DNA of 64,000 nt from Nocardiopsis sp. N85. Its GTDB lineage: Bacteria; Actinomycetota; Actinomycetes; Streptosporangiales; Streptosporangiaceae. How positions within the stretch are numbered: position 1 is the stretch's first letter; each line of letters starts with the position of its first letter. Where the stretch lies: positions 1-64,000 of the forward strand of contig NZ_JARBUT010000013.1 of NCBI RefSeq assembly GCF_028882275.1. The letters run 5' to 3'. A model generated the notes under the pieces. That model was not told where the DNA came from, searched no databases, and saw only the letters and a program-made list of their open reading frames with translations. Shown in pieces: positions 40,632-48,018 of this stretch. The position numbers were made by a program, and so were the translations under genes.

Positions 40632-40649
40632 GGGCTTATCGGACAGCCC
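40632..40649 (-). terminator. Minus-strand hairpin with U-tract, possible end of a small RNA
   Basis: Read on the minus strand, GGGCT (40649-40645), an 8-nt loop and AGCCC are followed by TTTTTATT. No minus-strand gene leads into it, so it may end an untranslated RNA starting between about 40660 and 40830. The surrounding 40590-40780 is unusually AT-rich. Confidence 0.4.
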
Positions 40650-40836
40650 GCGCACGGCGTGAACCGAGGGAACCCGATCGCGTGAAACCTCCCTCGACGA
40701 CTTCGGAGAAAAGCTTCCCTTCTCGAACCCGTGTGCCCTAATCTGGCCAACGACAAATCAACAAGTGACCCCGCGACGCTTGCTAGCGCCCGGGGTCGTG
40801 GCCAGCAACTTCCCAGTTAACGATCGGATTGCCAGC

Positions 40837-41379
40837 GTGCGCCAGTCTAGTGCCGCGCTCCTCAGGGCTGTCTTCGCCCTGTTCGGAGCGTTGCTGTCCC
40901 CTTCCCGCGGCCGTCACACCCGCCGCCGTTCCACCCGGGTCCGCCGCTACGCCCAGAACCCCCGACCCGCGACCCGGCCCTCACCCCCGGCCGCCCCGCA
41001 CCTGTCGGAATCACGCCTGCACCCGCCCCGCGAGGTCTTCCCGGCCGAGGAGCTGCCGCTCGTGCGGCCCTACTACACCGCCCACGAACAGGCCCGCGTC
41101 CAGGCCCGTGTCCAGGCCGAGGCGACCGCACGCCTGCACCGGTGGAGCGCACCCCGCACCCCCAAGGCCCACGCCCCCGAGGGGCGCCCGGCCGCACCCC
41201 ACACCCCCGAGACGCGCCCGGCCGGACCGCTCGCCTCCGCGCCGCGTCCGCCCGAGCCGAGGCTCCCCGAGGGGGATCTGCTCGCGCCCACCCCGCCCCC
41301 GGTCACCTTCGAGGACCTGGCCGCACTCACCCGCGTGTGGATCGCCCAGCAGGAAAGCAAGGCGGCGGTGGTCGTATGA
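40837..41379 (+). CDS. Hypothetical protein paired with an ATPase-domain protein
   Basis: A 180-residue basic, Pro-rich protein. A hydrophobic N-terminal segment (ALLRAVFALFGALL) is followed by an Arg/Pro-rich low-complexity body and a conserved-looking tail (VTFEDLAALTRVWIAQQESK). In related actinobacteria a similar protein precedes a small HATPase protein. The GTG at 40837 is chosen because third-position G/C bias starts there; a GTG at 40765 would add 24 residues from AT-richer DNA that also holds TTGCTAGC/TTGCCAGC-like repeats, probably a control region. It overlaps the next gene in ATGA. Confidence 0.55.
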   Translation: MRQSSAALLRAVFALFGALLSPSRGRHTRRRSTRVRRYAQNPRPATRPSPPAAPHLSESRLHPPREVFPAEELPLVRPYYTAHEQARVQARVQAEATARLHRWSAPRTPKAHAPEGRPAAPHTPETRPAGPLASAPRPPEPRLPEGDLLAPTPPPVTFEDLAALTRVWIAQQESKAAVVV

Positions 41380-41819
41380 GGCCCACCCGGACCTGGACCC
41401 ACCGCCTCTACCCCGGCGAGCTGCGCGAGCTGTCCCGGGTGCGCCGCGAGCTGACCGCCGACCTGACAGGGTTCGACCCCGGCGTGGCCGACACGCTGGT
41501 GCTGTGCGGCAGCGAACTGTTCGCCAACTGCGTCAGGTACACCGCCTCAGGCACCGACCACGACGGAGCGGTCATCCGTACCCTGTGGCTGGTCGGGGAC
41601 CGCTCCCTCACCCTGGGGTTCACCGACGACGGCCTCGGCGGCACCGTGCCCCGCATCCCCACGACACGCACCCCCGACGAGTGGGAGCGGGCCGAAGGCC
41701 AACGCGGACTGCTGATGGTGCAGGAGTCGTCCACAGCCTGGGGATACTCACCCGTCTGCCCCTTCGGAGACCTGGGCACCCACACCTGGGCCACCTTCAC
41801 CCTCACCACCCGGTCGTAG
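41376..41819 (+). CDS. ATP-binding protein (RsbW/HATPase anti-sigma-like)
   Basis: A 147-residue GHKL ATPase domain protein. N-box [13 protein letters not shown] near residue 48, G1 box [11 protein letters not shown] near 85, G2 region EGQRGLLMV near 112. Short stand-alone proteins of this type act as anti-sigma or regulatory kinases of Ser in partner proteins. The ATG overlaps the stop of the preceding hypothetical gene (ATGA), so the two are coupled. No sigma or anti-anti-sigma gene is adjacent. Confidence 0.8.
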   Translation: MRPTRTWTHRLYPGELRELSRVRRELTADLTGFDPGVADTLVLCGSELFANCVRYTASGTDHDGAVIRTLWLVGDRSLTLGFTDDGLGGTVPRIPTTRTPDEWERAEGQRGLLMVQESSTAWGYSPVCPFGDLGTHTWATFTLTTRS

Positions 41820-41867
41820 GCCTGCGGCCCGACCGCCTGGGAAGCGTACCTTCGGAGTCACACGAGA

Positions 41868-41899
41868 ACGGGCCCGCCCTCTGAGAGGTGCGGGCCCGT
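41868..41899. terminator. Bidirectional terminator
   Basis: Arms ACGGGCCCGC and GCGGGCCCGT enclose a second mini-stem (CCTCT/AGAGG), between the convergent ATPase and wall-protein genes. Confidence 0.6.
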
Positions 41900-41927
41900 C
41901 CGTAGCGGGTCACATCACGGGTTCAGC

Positions 41928-42944
41928 TCAACCACGGTCCTCTTCGACCCGACGACGACGCCCGAGGATCATGGCTCCGAGACCGGCCAAGGCGGTCAAC
42001 AGACCCCCCACCGCCGGAATGGCGATCGAGGCCCCCGTCTGCGCGAGCACGGGGTGCTCGGGCTTCGGGTGCTCGGGCTTCGGGTGCTCCGGCTTCGGGT
42101 GCTCCGGCTTCGGGTGCTCCGGCTTCGGGTGCTCCGGCTTCGGGTGCTCGGGCTTGCAAGGCTTACCGGGCTTCCACGGTCCCTCTTCCCCGGGCTTGCA
42201 AGGCTTGCCCGGCTTCCCGGGCTTGCCAGGCTCCCCCGGCTTACCAGGCTTACCCGGCTCCCCGGGCTTACCCGGCTTGCCCGGCTTACCAGGCTCCCCG
42301 GGCTTACCAGGCTCCCCCGGCTTACCAGGCTTACCGGGCTCCCCGGGCTTACCAGGCTCCCCCGGCTTACCAGGCTTGCCCGGCTTCCCCGGTTCCCCGG
42401 GCTTACCGGGTTCCCCGGGCTTGCCGGGTTCCCCGGGCTTGCCGGGCTTGCCGGGCTTACCGGGTTCCCCGGGCTTACCAGGCTCCCCGGGCTCCCCGGG
42501 CTTACCCGGCTTGCCAGGCTCCCCCGGCTTACCCGGCTTGGGCTTCTCGGGCTTCGGCTTCTCGGGCTTCGGCTTCTCGGGCTTCGGCTTCTCGGGCTTG
42601 GGCTTCTCGGGCTTCGGGTGCTCCTCGGGCGGATACGGGTATACGGGCTTTCCCGACTTCAGCACCGTCTCCACACCGAGGTCCTGGCCGGCAAGCGGGT
42701 CCTGGCCGAGCAGGGCGTTGTCCACCGCCTGCTCGATGTCCAGCACCGCTCGGCCCGGTTCCGGGGCCGACGCGGCCACCGTCCCCTGGTGCTCCCGGCC
42801 GACCTCATCGGCGAACGCGGGGCTCATGCCCCACAGCAGGGGAGCGATGAACACGGCACCGGTGGACGCGGCGGCCACACGGAACAGATTGCGGGCACTG
42901 ATGGCTTTGGAAGCCTTGGCAGCATGATTCGGGCAGTGATCCAT
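41928..42944 (-). CDS. Collagen-like, sortase-anchored surface protein (LAxTG)
   Basis: A 338-residue exported protein. A long signal region (residues 1-46, ending MSPAFADE) leads to a 60-residue mature head, then PKPEK repeats, about 125 residues of collagen-like G-x-P triplets dominated by GKPGEP and GKPGKP, a PKPEH tail of seven units, and a sorting signal LAQTG, hydrophobic span and RRRR. LAxTG is the class E sortase motif of actinobacteria, so it should be covalently wall-linked and projected on a rigid stalk. Alternating Lys and Glu would favour triple-helix stability. Two Cys pairs flank the end of the collagen part (GKPCKPG). Nothing similar is adjacent, and no sortase gene is in the window. 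Confidence 0.88.
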   Translation of the reverse strand: MDHCPNHAAKASKAISARNLFRVAAASTGAVFIAPLLWGMSPAFADEVGREHQGTVAASAPEPGRAVLDIEQAVDNALLGQDPLAGQDLGVETVLKSGKPVYPYPPEEHPKPEKPKPEKPKPEKPKPEKPKPEKPKPGKPGEPGKPGKPGEPGEPGKPGEPGKPGKPGKPGEPGKPGEPGKPGEPGKPGKPGKPGEPGKPGEPGKPGKPGEPGKPGEPGKPGKPGKPGEPGKPGKPGEPGKPGKPGKPCKPGEEGPWKPGKPCKPEHPKPEHPKPEHPKPEHPKPEHPKPEHPKPEHPVLAQTGASIAIPAVGGLLTALAGLGAMILGRRRRVEEDRG

Positions 42945-43570
42945 GCTCGAATGGTCCGCAATTAATCACGCAGAGTCACTTCTCACTACTGTGTGAATTG
43001 GCAAAAGAATGGCAAAAATAATATACGCGGGAATGACTCTCACGAAGGATGTCTTCGAAAACGGCATGCCACCGGCGCGGAGAGGCGAATCCGCATAAGG
43101 GTGAGACTCTTTGTCGACTTCTCCATCAGCTCGGCTATACGGGTGCCGGTCGACACGCCGGAGAAAAGGACGGGCATCACCCGGCCCACGCCGAAAGCGA
43201 TACCGGGATCAGGTGGCGTTCCACGCGTCCGATGTGGAACGCGGCCGACGACACCCGGCGCCACCCGGCCCCGATGATCGACGAGGCCCTGACGGAGACC
43301 GTGGAACGCCCCCGGCGGATCCGGACGACCCCCGGGGCCGGATCACCACCGCGACACGGAACACCTCGACCGCGCATCCGCGGTCGCATCCACGGATCGG
43401 GGCGTCCGCGTGCGGACACGACCGCGGGACGCGGCGGGATCGCCCCCCTTCCCGCGTGCACGACGGGGATTCCCGAGGGGTGCTCGACACCGGACCCGGA
43501 GGAAACACCGGCACCGATTCCGGAGCGAGCCCGGGGCCGACACCCCGACGTGACCCTCGCCTCATCGTCA
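42945..43570. other. Gap without recognisable gene
   Basis: About 90 bases next to the wall-protein start are AT-rich and likely hold its promoter. From 43040 to 43560 several frames are open on both strands, but none shows a known family or steady third-position bias. Confidence 0.4.
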
Positions 43571-43601
43571 TTGACATCAACATTAGTTGAGCTTTTAGCC
43601 T
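43571..43601 (+). promoter_or_regulatory. MerR-type promoter of the DHA2 exporter gene
   Basis: -35 TTGACA (43571-43576), 19-bp spacer holding TCAAC-N4-GTTGA (43577-43590), -10 TAGCCT (43596-43601). The same design as at 17462, so the same MerR-family activator may control both. Confidence 0.65.
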
Positions 43602-43634
43602 CCTCGTATCACCCCCGGAAACGAGGAGGCCCTC

Positions 43635-45227
43635 GTGGCCACGAACTCCCCACCCCGCGCAGGTCGCCGAGAATGGATCGGCCTCGCCGTCCTGGCGTTG
43701 CCCACCCTGCTGCTCGCCATGGACATGACCGTCCTTCACCTGGCCATCCCCTCCCTGACCGCGGACCTGAGACCGACCACCTCCCAGATGCTGTGGATCC
43801 TGGACATCTACGGCTTCCTCATCGCCGGGTTCCTCCTCACCATGGGCACTCTGGGCGACCGCATCGGACGACGCAGACTCCTCCTCATCGGGGGTGCCGC
43901 CTTCGGGGCCACGTCCGTCCTGGCCGCGTTCTCCACCAGCGCGGAGATGCTGATCCTCGCCCGGGCGCTGCTCGGCATCGCCGGCGCGACGCTGATGCCG
44001 TCCACCCTCTCCCTCATCCGGACGATGTTCCACGATCCGGCACAGCGCACGGTGGCCGTCAGCGTCTGGATGACCTGCTTCGCCGTCGGGGGCGCCCTGG
44101 GTCCCCTCCTCGGCGGGCTCATGCTGGGCCGTTTCGAGTGGGGCTCGGTCTTCCTGCTCGGTGTTCCGGTGATGTCGCTGCTGCTGGTCCTGGGCCCCTT
44201 CCTGCTGCCCGAGCACAAGAACGCCGACGCCGGACGCCTGGACCTCATCAGTGCCGCCCTCTCGCTCACCGCGATCCTGTCGGTCGTCTACGGCCTCAAG
44301 GTGCTGGTCGAGGACGGGCCGGGCACCGCGCCGCTCGCCTTCCTGGCCCTCGGTCTGCTCACCGGCCTGGTCTTCGTGCGCCGCCAGCGCACCATCGCCC
44401 ACCCGCTCGTCGACCTCACCCTGTTCCGCAACCGGACCTTCAGCACGGCCGCCGCATTGTTGACCGTGGGCGTGATGGTCATGGCGGGATCCCAGCTGTT
44501 CACGCTGCAATACCTCCAGCTCGTGGAGGGACTCTCACCCCTCCAGGCCGGACTGTGGTCCCTGCCCAACGCCGCGGGGCTGATGGTCGGGGCGATGAGC
44601 GCCCCCGCCCTGGCCGCCAGGACCCGCCCCGGAACGGTCATCGCGGGTGGACTGGCCCTGACCGCGGTGGCCCTGGCCTCCCTGACGCTCGTCGGCGCCA
44701 CCGACGGCCTACTGATCCTGGTGGCCTCCTCCACCCTGATGGGGGTGGGCCTGGGGCCGATGGCGGCCCTGGGCACCGACCTCATCGTGGGCTCGGCACC
44801 GGTGGAGCGCTCGGGGACGGCCTCGGCCCTCTCCGAGACCGCGACCGAACTCGGCGCCGGCCTGGGCATCGCGATCCTGGGGAGCATCGGTTTCGGCGTC
44901 TACCGCAGCCGCGTCTCCGAGTCCGCGCCCGAGGGCGTGGACGTCCACACCGCCCGCGAGTCCCTGGGCGCCGCGGTGGACCTGGCCCGGGGCCTGGGAG
45001 ATCCGCTCGGAACGGAACTGCTCACCGCCGCCAGGGAGGCCTTCGTGAGCGGGTTGCACGTCACCGCCACCGTGGCTGGTGTGGCCGCCCTGGTCATGGC
45101 GGTCCTGGCCGCCCTGCTGCTCAAGCGGACCCCGGAGGCGGAGAAGGGCGACGGGGCACCGGCCGACCGGAGCGCGGAACCGACCACGGACGGGTCCGTC
45201 CGGGAGACCGCGCCGACCGACACCTGA
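43635..45227 (+). CDS. DHA2-family (14-span) multidrug exporter
   Basis: A 530-residue MFS exporter of the QacA/SmvA type. LAMDMTVLHLAIPSLTADL at the first span (motif D1), MGTLGDRIGRRRLLLIGGA (motif A) after the second, and ARALLGIAGATLMPSTLSLI with GGALGPLLGGLM (motif C) mark the DHA2 group; fourteen hydrophobic segments are visible. It would expel cationic or lipophilic drugs using the proton gradient. The GTG at 43635 follows GAGGAGG. The MerR-type promoter suggests induction by toxic compounds; a DsbA-like gene follows. Confidence 0.88.
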   Translation: MATNSPPRAGRREWIGLAVLALPTLLLAMDMTVLHLAIPSLTADLRPTTSQMLWILDIYGFLIAGFLLTMGTLGDRIGRRRLLLIGGAAFGATSVLAAFSTSAEMLILARALLGIAGATLMPSTLSLIRTMFHDPAQRTVAVSVWMTCFAVGGALGPLLGGLMLGRFEWGSVFLLGVPVMSLLLVLGPFLLPEHKNADAGRLDLISAALSLTAILSVVYGLKVLVEDGPGTAPLAFLALGLLTGLVFVRRQRTIAHPLVDLTLFRNRTFSTAAALLTVGVMVMAGSQLFTLQYLQLVEGLSPLQAGLWSLPNAAGLMVGAMSAPALAARTRPGTVIAGGLALTAVALASLTLVGATDGLLILVASSTLMGVGLGPMAALGTDLIVGSAPVERSGTASALSETATELGAGLGIAILGSIGFGVYRSRVSESAPEGVDVHTARESLGAAVDLARGLGDPLGTELLTAAREAFVSGLHVTATVAGVAALVMAVLAALLLKRTPEAEKGDGAPADRSAEPTTDGSVRETAPTDT

Positions 45228-45235
45228 GTACGGAC

Positions 45236-45276
45236 CCCGGCTCCGCTCCCCGGCACCGTAGGGGAGCGGGGCCGGG
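45236..45276 (+). terminator. Terminator after the exporter gene
   Basis: A 16-bp stem (45236-45251 with 45261-45276, one G-U pair) and 9-nt loop. Confidence 0.6.
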
Positions 45277-45331
45277 ACCGGCTCCACCCACCCCACCGCA
45301 CGCACGACCACACGAACGAGGGGTACCCCAC

Positions 45332-45979
45332 ATGCGGCAGCACCAGAGCGTACGGGTCGAGGTCGTCCTCGACGTCATCTGCGCGGCCTCCTACATCGCC
45401 TTCGTGCGCCTGCGCCGGGCGATGGACCGGGCTCGGGCCGGCGGCACCGAGGTGCACTCCGTCATCCGGCCCTTCCAACTCGCCCCCGGCGTCGACTTCC
45501 ACGGCGAACCGCTCCTGGACTTCCTCACCCGCCGATTCGGGGAGCACGTCCGGCCCGAGTTGGATCAGGCCGCCGCGGACGCCCTCCGGGACGGGGTGGT
45601 CCTCGACTACGGGCGGGCGGTGGCGGCCGGCACCTTCGAGGCCCACCGCCTGATCGCCTCGGCCGACGCCCGAGGACGGGGAGAGGCCATGACCGAACGC
45701 CTGTTCCGCGCACACTTCACCGATGGGCTCGACATCTCCGATGAGGGGGTCCTACGGGAACTGGCCGCCGAAGTCGGGGTCCCCGCCAACGACGCCTCCG
45801 AGGAGGGGCTGCGCCTGGAGCTCGCCTGGGTCCGGGAGCGGGGTGTGCGAGCGGTGCCCGTGTTCACCTTCGGGGACGGCGCTCCGATGGTGGGGGTCCG
45901 GGACGAGTCCGTCTACGACGGGGCCCTGGCGGGGGAGGCGTCCCGCGTCGGCGGGCCGAGCGGCGCGTCAGGGGCCTGA
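45332..45979 (+). CDS. DsbA/FrnE-family thioredoxin-fold protein with altered active site
   Basis: A 215-residue cytoplasmic DsbA-like protein. The usual CPWC of FrnE relatives is CAAS here (Cys17, in VVLDVICAASYIAF), so the resolving Cys is missing. The cis-Pro loop RAVPVFTF near residue 188 is kept. With one Cys it cannot act as an ordinary dithiol oxidase; a glutathione-transferase-kappa or isomerase-like role, or mixed-disulfide chemistry, is possible. The ATG at 45332 is the first good start after the hairpin. It may be co-transcribed by read-through from the exporter gene. Confidence 0.8.
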   Translation: MRQHQSVRVEVVLDVICAASYIAFVRLRRAMDRARAGGTEVHSVIRPFQLAPGVDFHGEPLLDFLTRRFGEHVRPELDQAAADALRDGVVLDYGRAVAAGTFEAHRLIASADARGRGEAMTERLFRAHFTDGLDISDEGVLRELAAEVGVPANDASEEGLRLELAWVRERGVRAVPVFTFGDGAPMVGVRDESVYDGALAGEASRVGGPSGASGA

Positions 45980-46013
45980 ACCGCGGTTCCGTCCGCCCCG
46001 CCTTCGTTCCCCC

Positions 46014-46043
46014 GGGACGGCCCCGGCCGGGCCGGGGCCGTCC
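46014..46043 (+). terminator. Terminator after the DsbA-like gene
   Basis: A 13-14-bp stem beginning GGGACGGCCCCGG with a CGG loop, closing at 46044 where octamer array 6 begins. Confidence 0.6.
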
Positions 46044-46099
46044 CCTTGTCGAAAGGTCGACATGACGGTACGTCCATGTGTCGCCGAGCGGACGTGTCG
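46044..46099. repeat. Octamer array 6
   Basis: Seven 8-bp units in phase (CCTTGTCG, AAAGGTCG, ACATGACG, GTACGTCC, ATGTGTCG, CCGAGCGG, ACGTGTCG), ending 6 bp before the -35 of the MerR gene. CCTTGTCG recurs in array 8. Confidence 0.65.
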
Positions 46100-46104
46100 A
46101 CGGC

Positions 46105-46135
46105 TTGACCTTGTGGTTACCGCAGAGCCCACACT
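46105..46135 (+). promoter_or_regulatory. Autoregulated MerR promoter
   Basis: -35 TTGACC (46105-46110), 19-bp spacer centred on GGTTACC, -10 CACACT (46130-46135). The ATG follows after 6 nt, so the message should be leaderless. Confidence 0.55.
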
Positions 46136-46141
46136 GGGCGC

Positions 46142-46999
46142 ATGCTGTCGATCAAGGATTTCAGCGAGATGTGCCGCCTCTCGCCGCAGACGCTCCGCTT
46201 CTACCACGCCGAAGGGCTGTTGATCCCGGCCGAGGTCGATGAGCGGACCGGGTATCGGGGTTACACCTTCGACCAGATCGAGACGGCGATGTTCGTCATG
46301 GCGCTGCGGGGGACCGGCATGAGCGTCAAGCTCGTGCGGCGGGCGCTGGACGCACCCGACACCGCCGCCGAGCTGCTCCGGGAACACGTCGAGGAACTCC
46401 GGCTACGGCGGGAGGCCGAGGACGAGGCCATCACCACGGCCCGTGAACTCCTGAGCACCCGCCCCGAGGTGCGGCGGGTCCGGACCCCGGAACACCTCGT
46501 GGTGGCCGCGATCGCCCCCGACCTCTCGGAACGGGCCCCGGGGACGGACGAGGTCTGGGGCGCGACCATCGCCTCCATCACCGCGACCGCACGTGAACTG
46601 ACCCACCTGGTCGAATCGCGCGGGGGTCGGGTGACCGGCCCCCCGTGGGCCTCCATGGCGACGGAGACCGAGGAACAGAGACGACGTCTCCACACCGAGG
46701 AGGGACCCCCGTGGCTGGTCCAGGTGCCCGTCGAGGCGAGCGCCGCAGCGCTCGCCGCCCTGGACGGGTCGGCGGAGACGAGGACCTCCGCGGCCGGTGA
46801 GGAACTGTCGGTCTTCCTCCCCGGCGCGCAGTCCATGGCCAAGTACGGCACCGCCCTGTCCCTGATGACCGCGCACTCCGTGGAGGACATGTTCATCGAC
46901 GTCTCCACGATGCGCCTGGTCTTCCACGAGAACGGGATCGAGACCGCCGCCCGCCTGCGCCCTCTCGCCGAAGGCCCGGATCAGGAAGTCCCGGCCTGA
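46142..46999 (+). CDS. MerR-family regulator with GyrI-like effector domain
   Basis: A 285-residue MerR protein. The N-terminal helix-turn-helix and wing are SIKDFSEMCRLSPQTLRFYH and LLIPAEVDERTGYRGYTF; a coiled coil spans about 80-115; the rest (from HLVVAAIAPDLSERAPG) resembles the GyrI/BmrR drug-binding fold. It likely senses a bulky cationic or lipophilic compound. It lies 160 bp from the DHA2 exporter/DsbA pair on the same strand and is the best local candidate to drive their 19-bp-spacer promoter, though its own promoter has a different dyad. Confidence 0.82.
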   Translation: MLSIKDFSEMCRLSPQTLRFYHAEGLLIPAEVDERTGYRGYTFDQIETAMFVMALRGTGMSVKLVRRALDAPDTAAELLREHVEELRLRREAEDEAITTARELLSTRPEVRRVRTPEHLVVAAIAPDLSERAPGTDEVWGATIASITATARELTHLVESRGGRVTGPPWASMATETEEQRRRLHTEEGPPWLVQVPVEASAAALAALDGSAETRTSAAGEELSVFLPGAQSMAKYGTALSLMTAHSVEDMFIDVSTMRLVFHENGIETAARLRPLAEGPDQEVPA

Positions 47000-47055
47000 G
47001 GTCCCACGCCCCTGGGGTCACCACGGGGAGCGCTCCGAGGCGCGCGGCCCCGCCT

Positions 47056-47160
47056 GGTCCGGTCGGTCAGGTCCGGGCGGGCGAGAGTCCGTGACACGTG
47101 GCCGCGCACGGCCGTCTCCGCCAGGAGGCGGTGCGCGGCGATGTCCGCGTCGGTCATCCC
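47056..47160 (-). pseudogene. LuxR-type HTH remnant of a response regulator
   Basis: The minus strand reads GMTDADIAAHRLLAETAVRG then HVSRTLARPDLTDR, a near-complete LuxR helix-turn-helix, but no receiver domain precedes it and the frame upstream is nonsense. It lies just downstream of an intact NarL-type regulator and is probably the end of a lost paralogue. The remainder of 47000-47303 shows nothing else. Confidence 0.6.
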
Positions 47161-47303
47161 CCTCGGCCGGGACACCCCGGGATGTCCCGGTCCCGGGCAC
47201 CCGGCCTCGCGGCATCCTCCCGAGCCCGCGCCGCCGCCCCGGAGAGTCCGGCGGACCCGCCCGCGTCCTCGCGGTCGTACGGCGCCGTCCCGGCGTCCCG
47301 TCA

Positions 47304-47359
47304 GCGCGTCCACATGACCGTATGACCGCATGTCGGCATGGCCCCATGTCCGCATGTCG
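47304..47359. repeat. Octamer array 7
   Basis: Seven 8-bp units in phase (GCGCGTCC, ACATGACC, GTATGACC, GCATGTCG and on), ending 2 bp before the response-regulator stop codon. Confidence 0.6.
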
Positions 47360-47361
47360 AC

Positions 47362-48018
47362 TCAGGGTCGGGCCACGCCCGTGCGGTAGGCCCACACGAC
47401 CGTCTGCAACCGGTCCCGGGTGCCGATCTTGGCCATGGCCCGCCCCAGGTGGGACTTGACCGTGCTGGTCTCGATGAACAGCGACTCGGCGATCTCCGCG
47501 TTCGACATCCCCCTCGCCAGCAGGCGCACGATGTCGGCCTCGCGGGCGGTGAGCAGGTCCAGCGCGTCGGTGTCGGACCCGCTCGGCGGCCGACGACGGG
47601 CGAACTCGGTCATGACCCGGCGGGTCACCGACCGGTCCACCAGGCCCTGCCCCCGGGCCAGCCGACGCACCGCGTCGACCAGGTCGTCCGGGTCGGTGTC
47701 CTTGAGCACGAACCCGCCGGCTCCCGCCTCCAACGCCCCGAACACGTACTCGTCCAGGTCGAACGTGGTGATGACGAGGATCTCGGGGGGCTTCCCCACC
47801 GCCCGGTCGAGGATCTCCCGGGTGGCCGAGAGCCCGTCCCCGCCGGGCATCCGCACGTCCATGCAGACGACGTCCGGCTTCAGCCGGGCCGCCGCCTCCA
47901 CCGCCGCGGGTCCGTCGGCGCACTCGCCGACCACCTCGATGTCGTCGGCCAGGCCCAGGATGACCCGGAACCCCGCCCGGACGATGGCCTGGTCGTCCAC
48001 CAGCAGCACCCTGATCAC
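47362..48018 (-). CDS. NarL/LuxR-type response regulator
   Basis: A 218-residue two-domain regulator. The receiver has the acidic pair in LLVDDQAIVRAGF, the phospho-Asp in CMDVRMPGGDG and Lys in VLKDTDPDDL; the HTH is LTAREADIVRLLARGMSNAE then ESLFIETSTVKSHLGRAMAK. The GTG at 48018 overlaps the histidine kinase stop by 4 nt (GTGA), so it is the cognate partner of that kinase. Confidence 0.9.
   Translation of the reverse strand: MIRVLLVDDQAIVRAGFRVILGLADDIEVVGECADGPAAVEAAARLKPDVVCMDVRMPGGDGLSATREILDRAVGKPPEILVITTFDLDEYVFGALEAGAGGFVLKDTDPDDLVDAVRRLARGQGLVDRSVTRRVMTEFARRRPPSGSDTDALDLLTAREADIVRLLARGMSNAEIAESLFIETSTVKSHLGRAMAKIGTRDRLQTVVWAYRTGVARP

Noticed and set aside
43049-45331. Frame running through the exporter gene into the DsbA gene
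   Set aside because: Only the last 215 codons match a family; the rest is the wrong frame of the DHA2 exporter.
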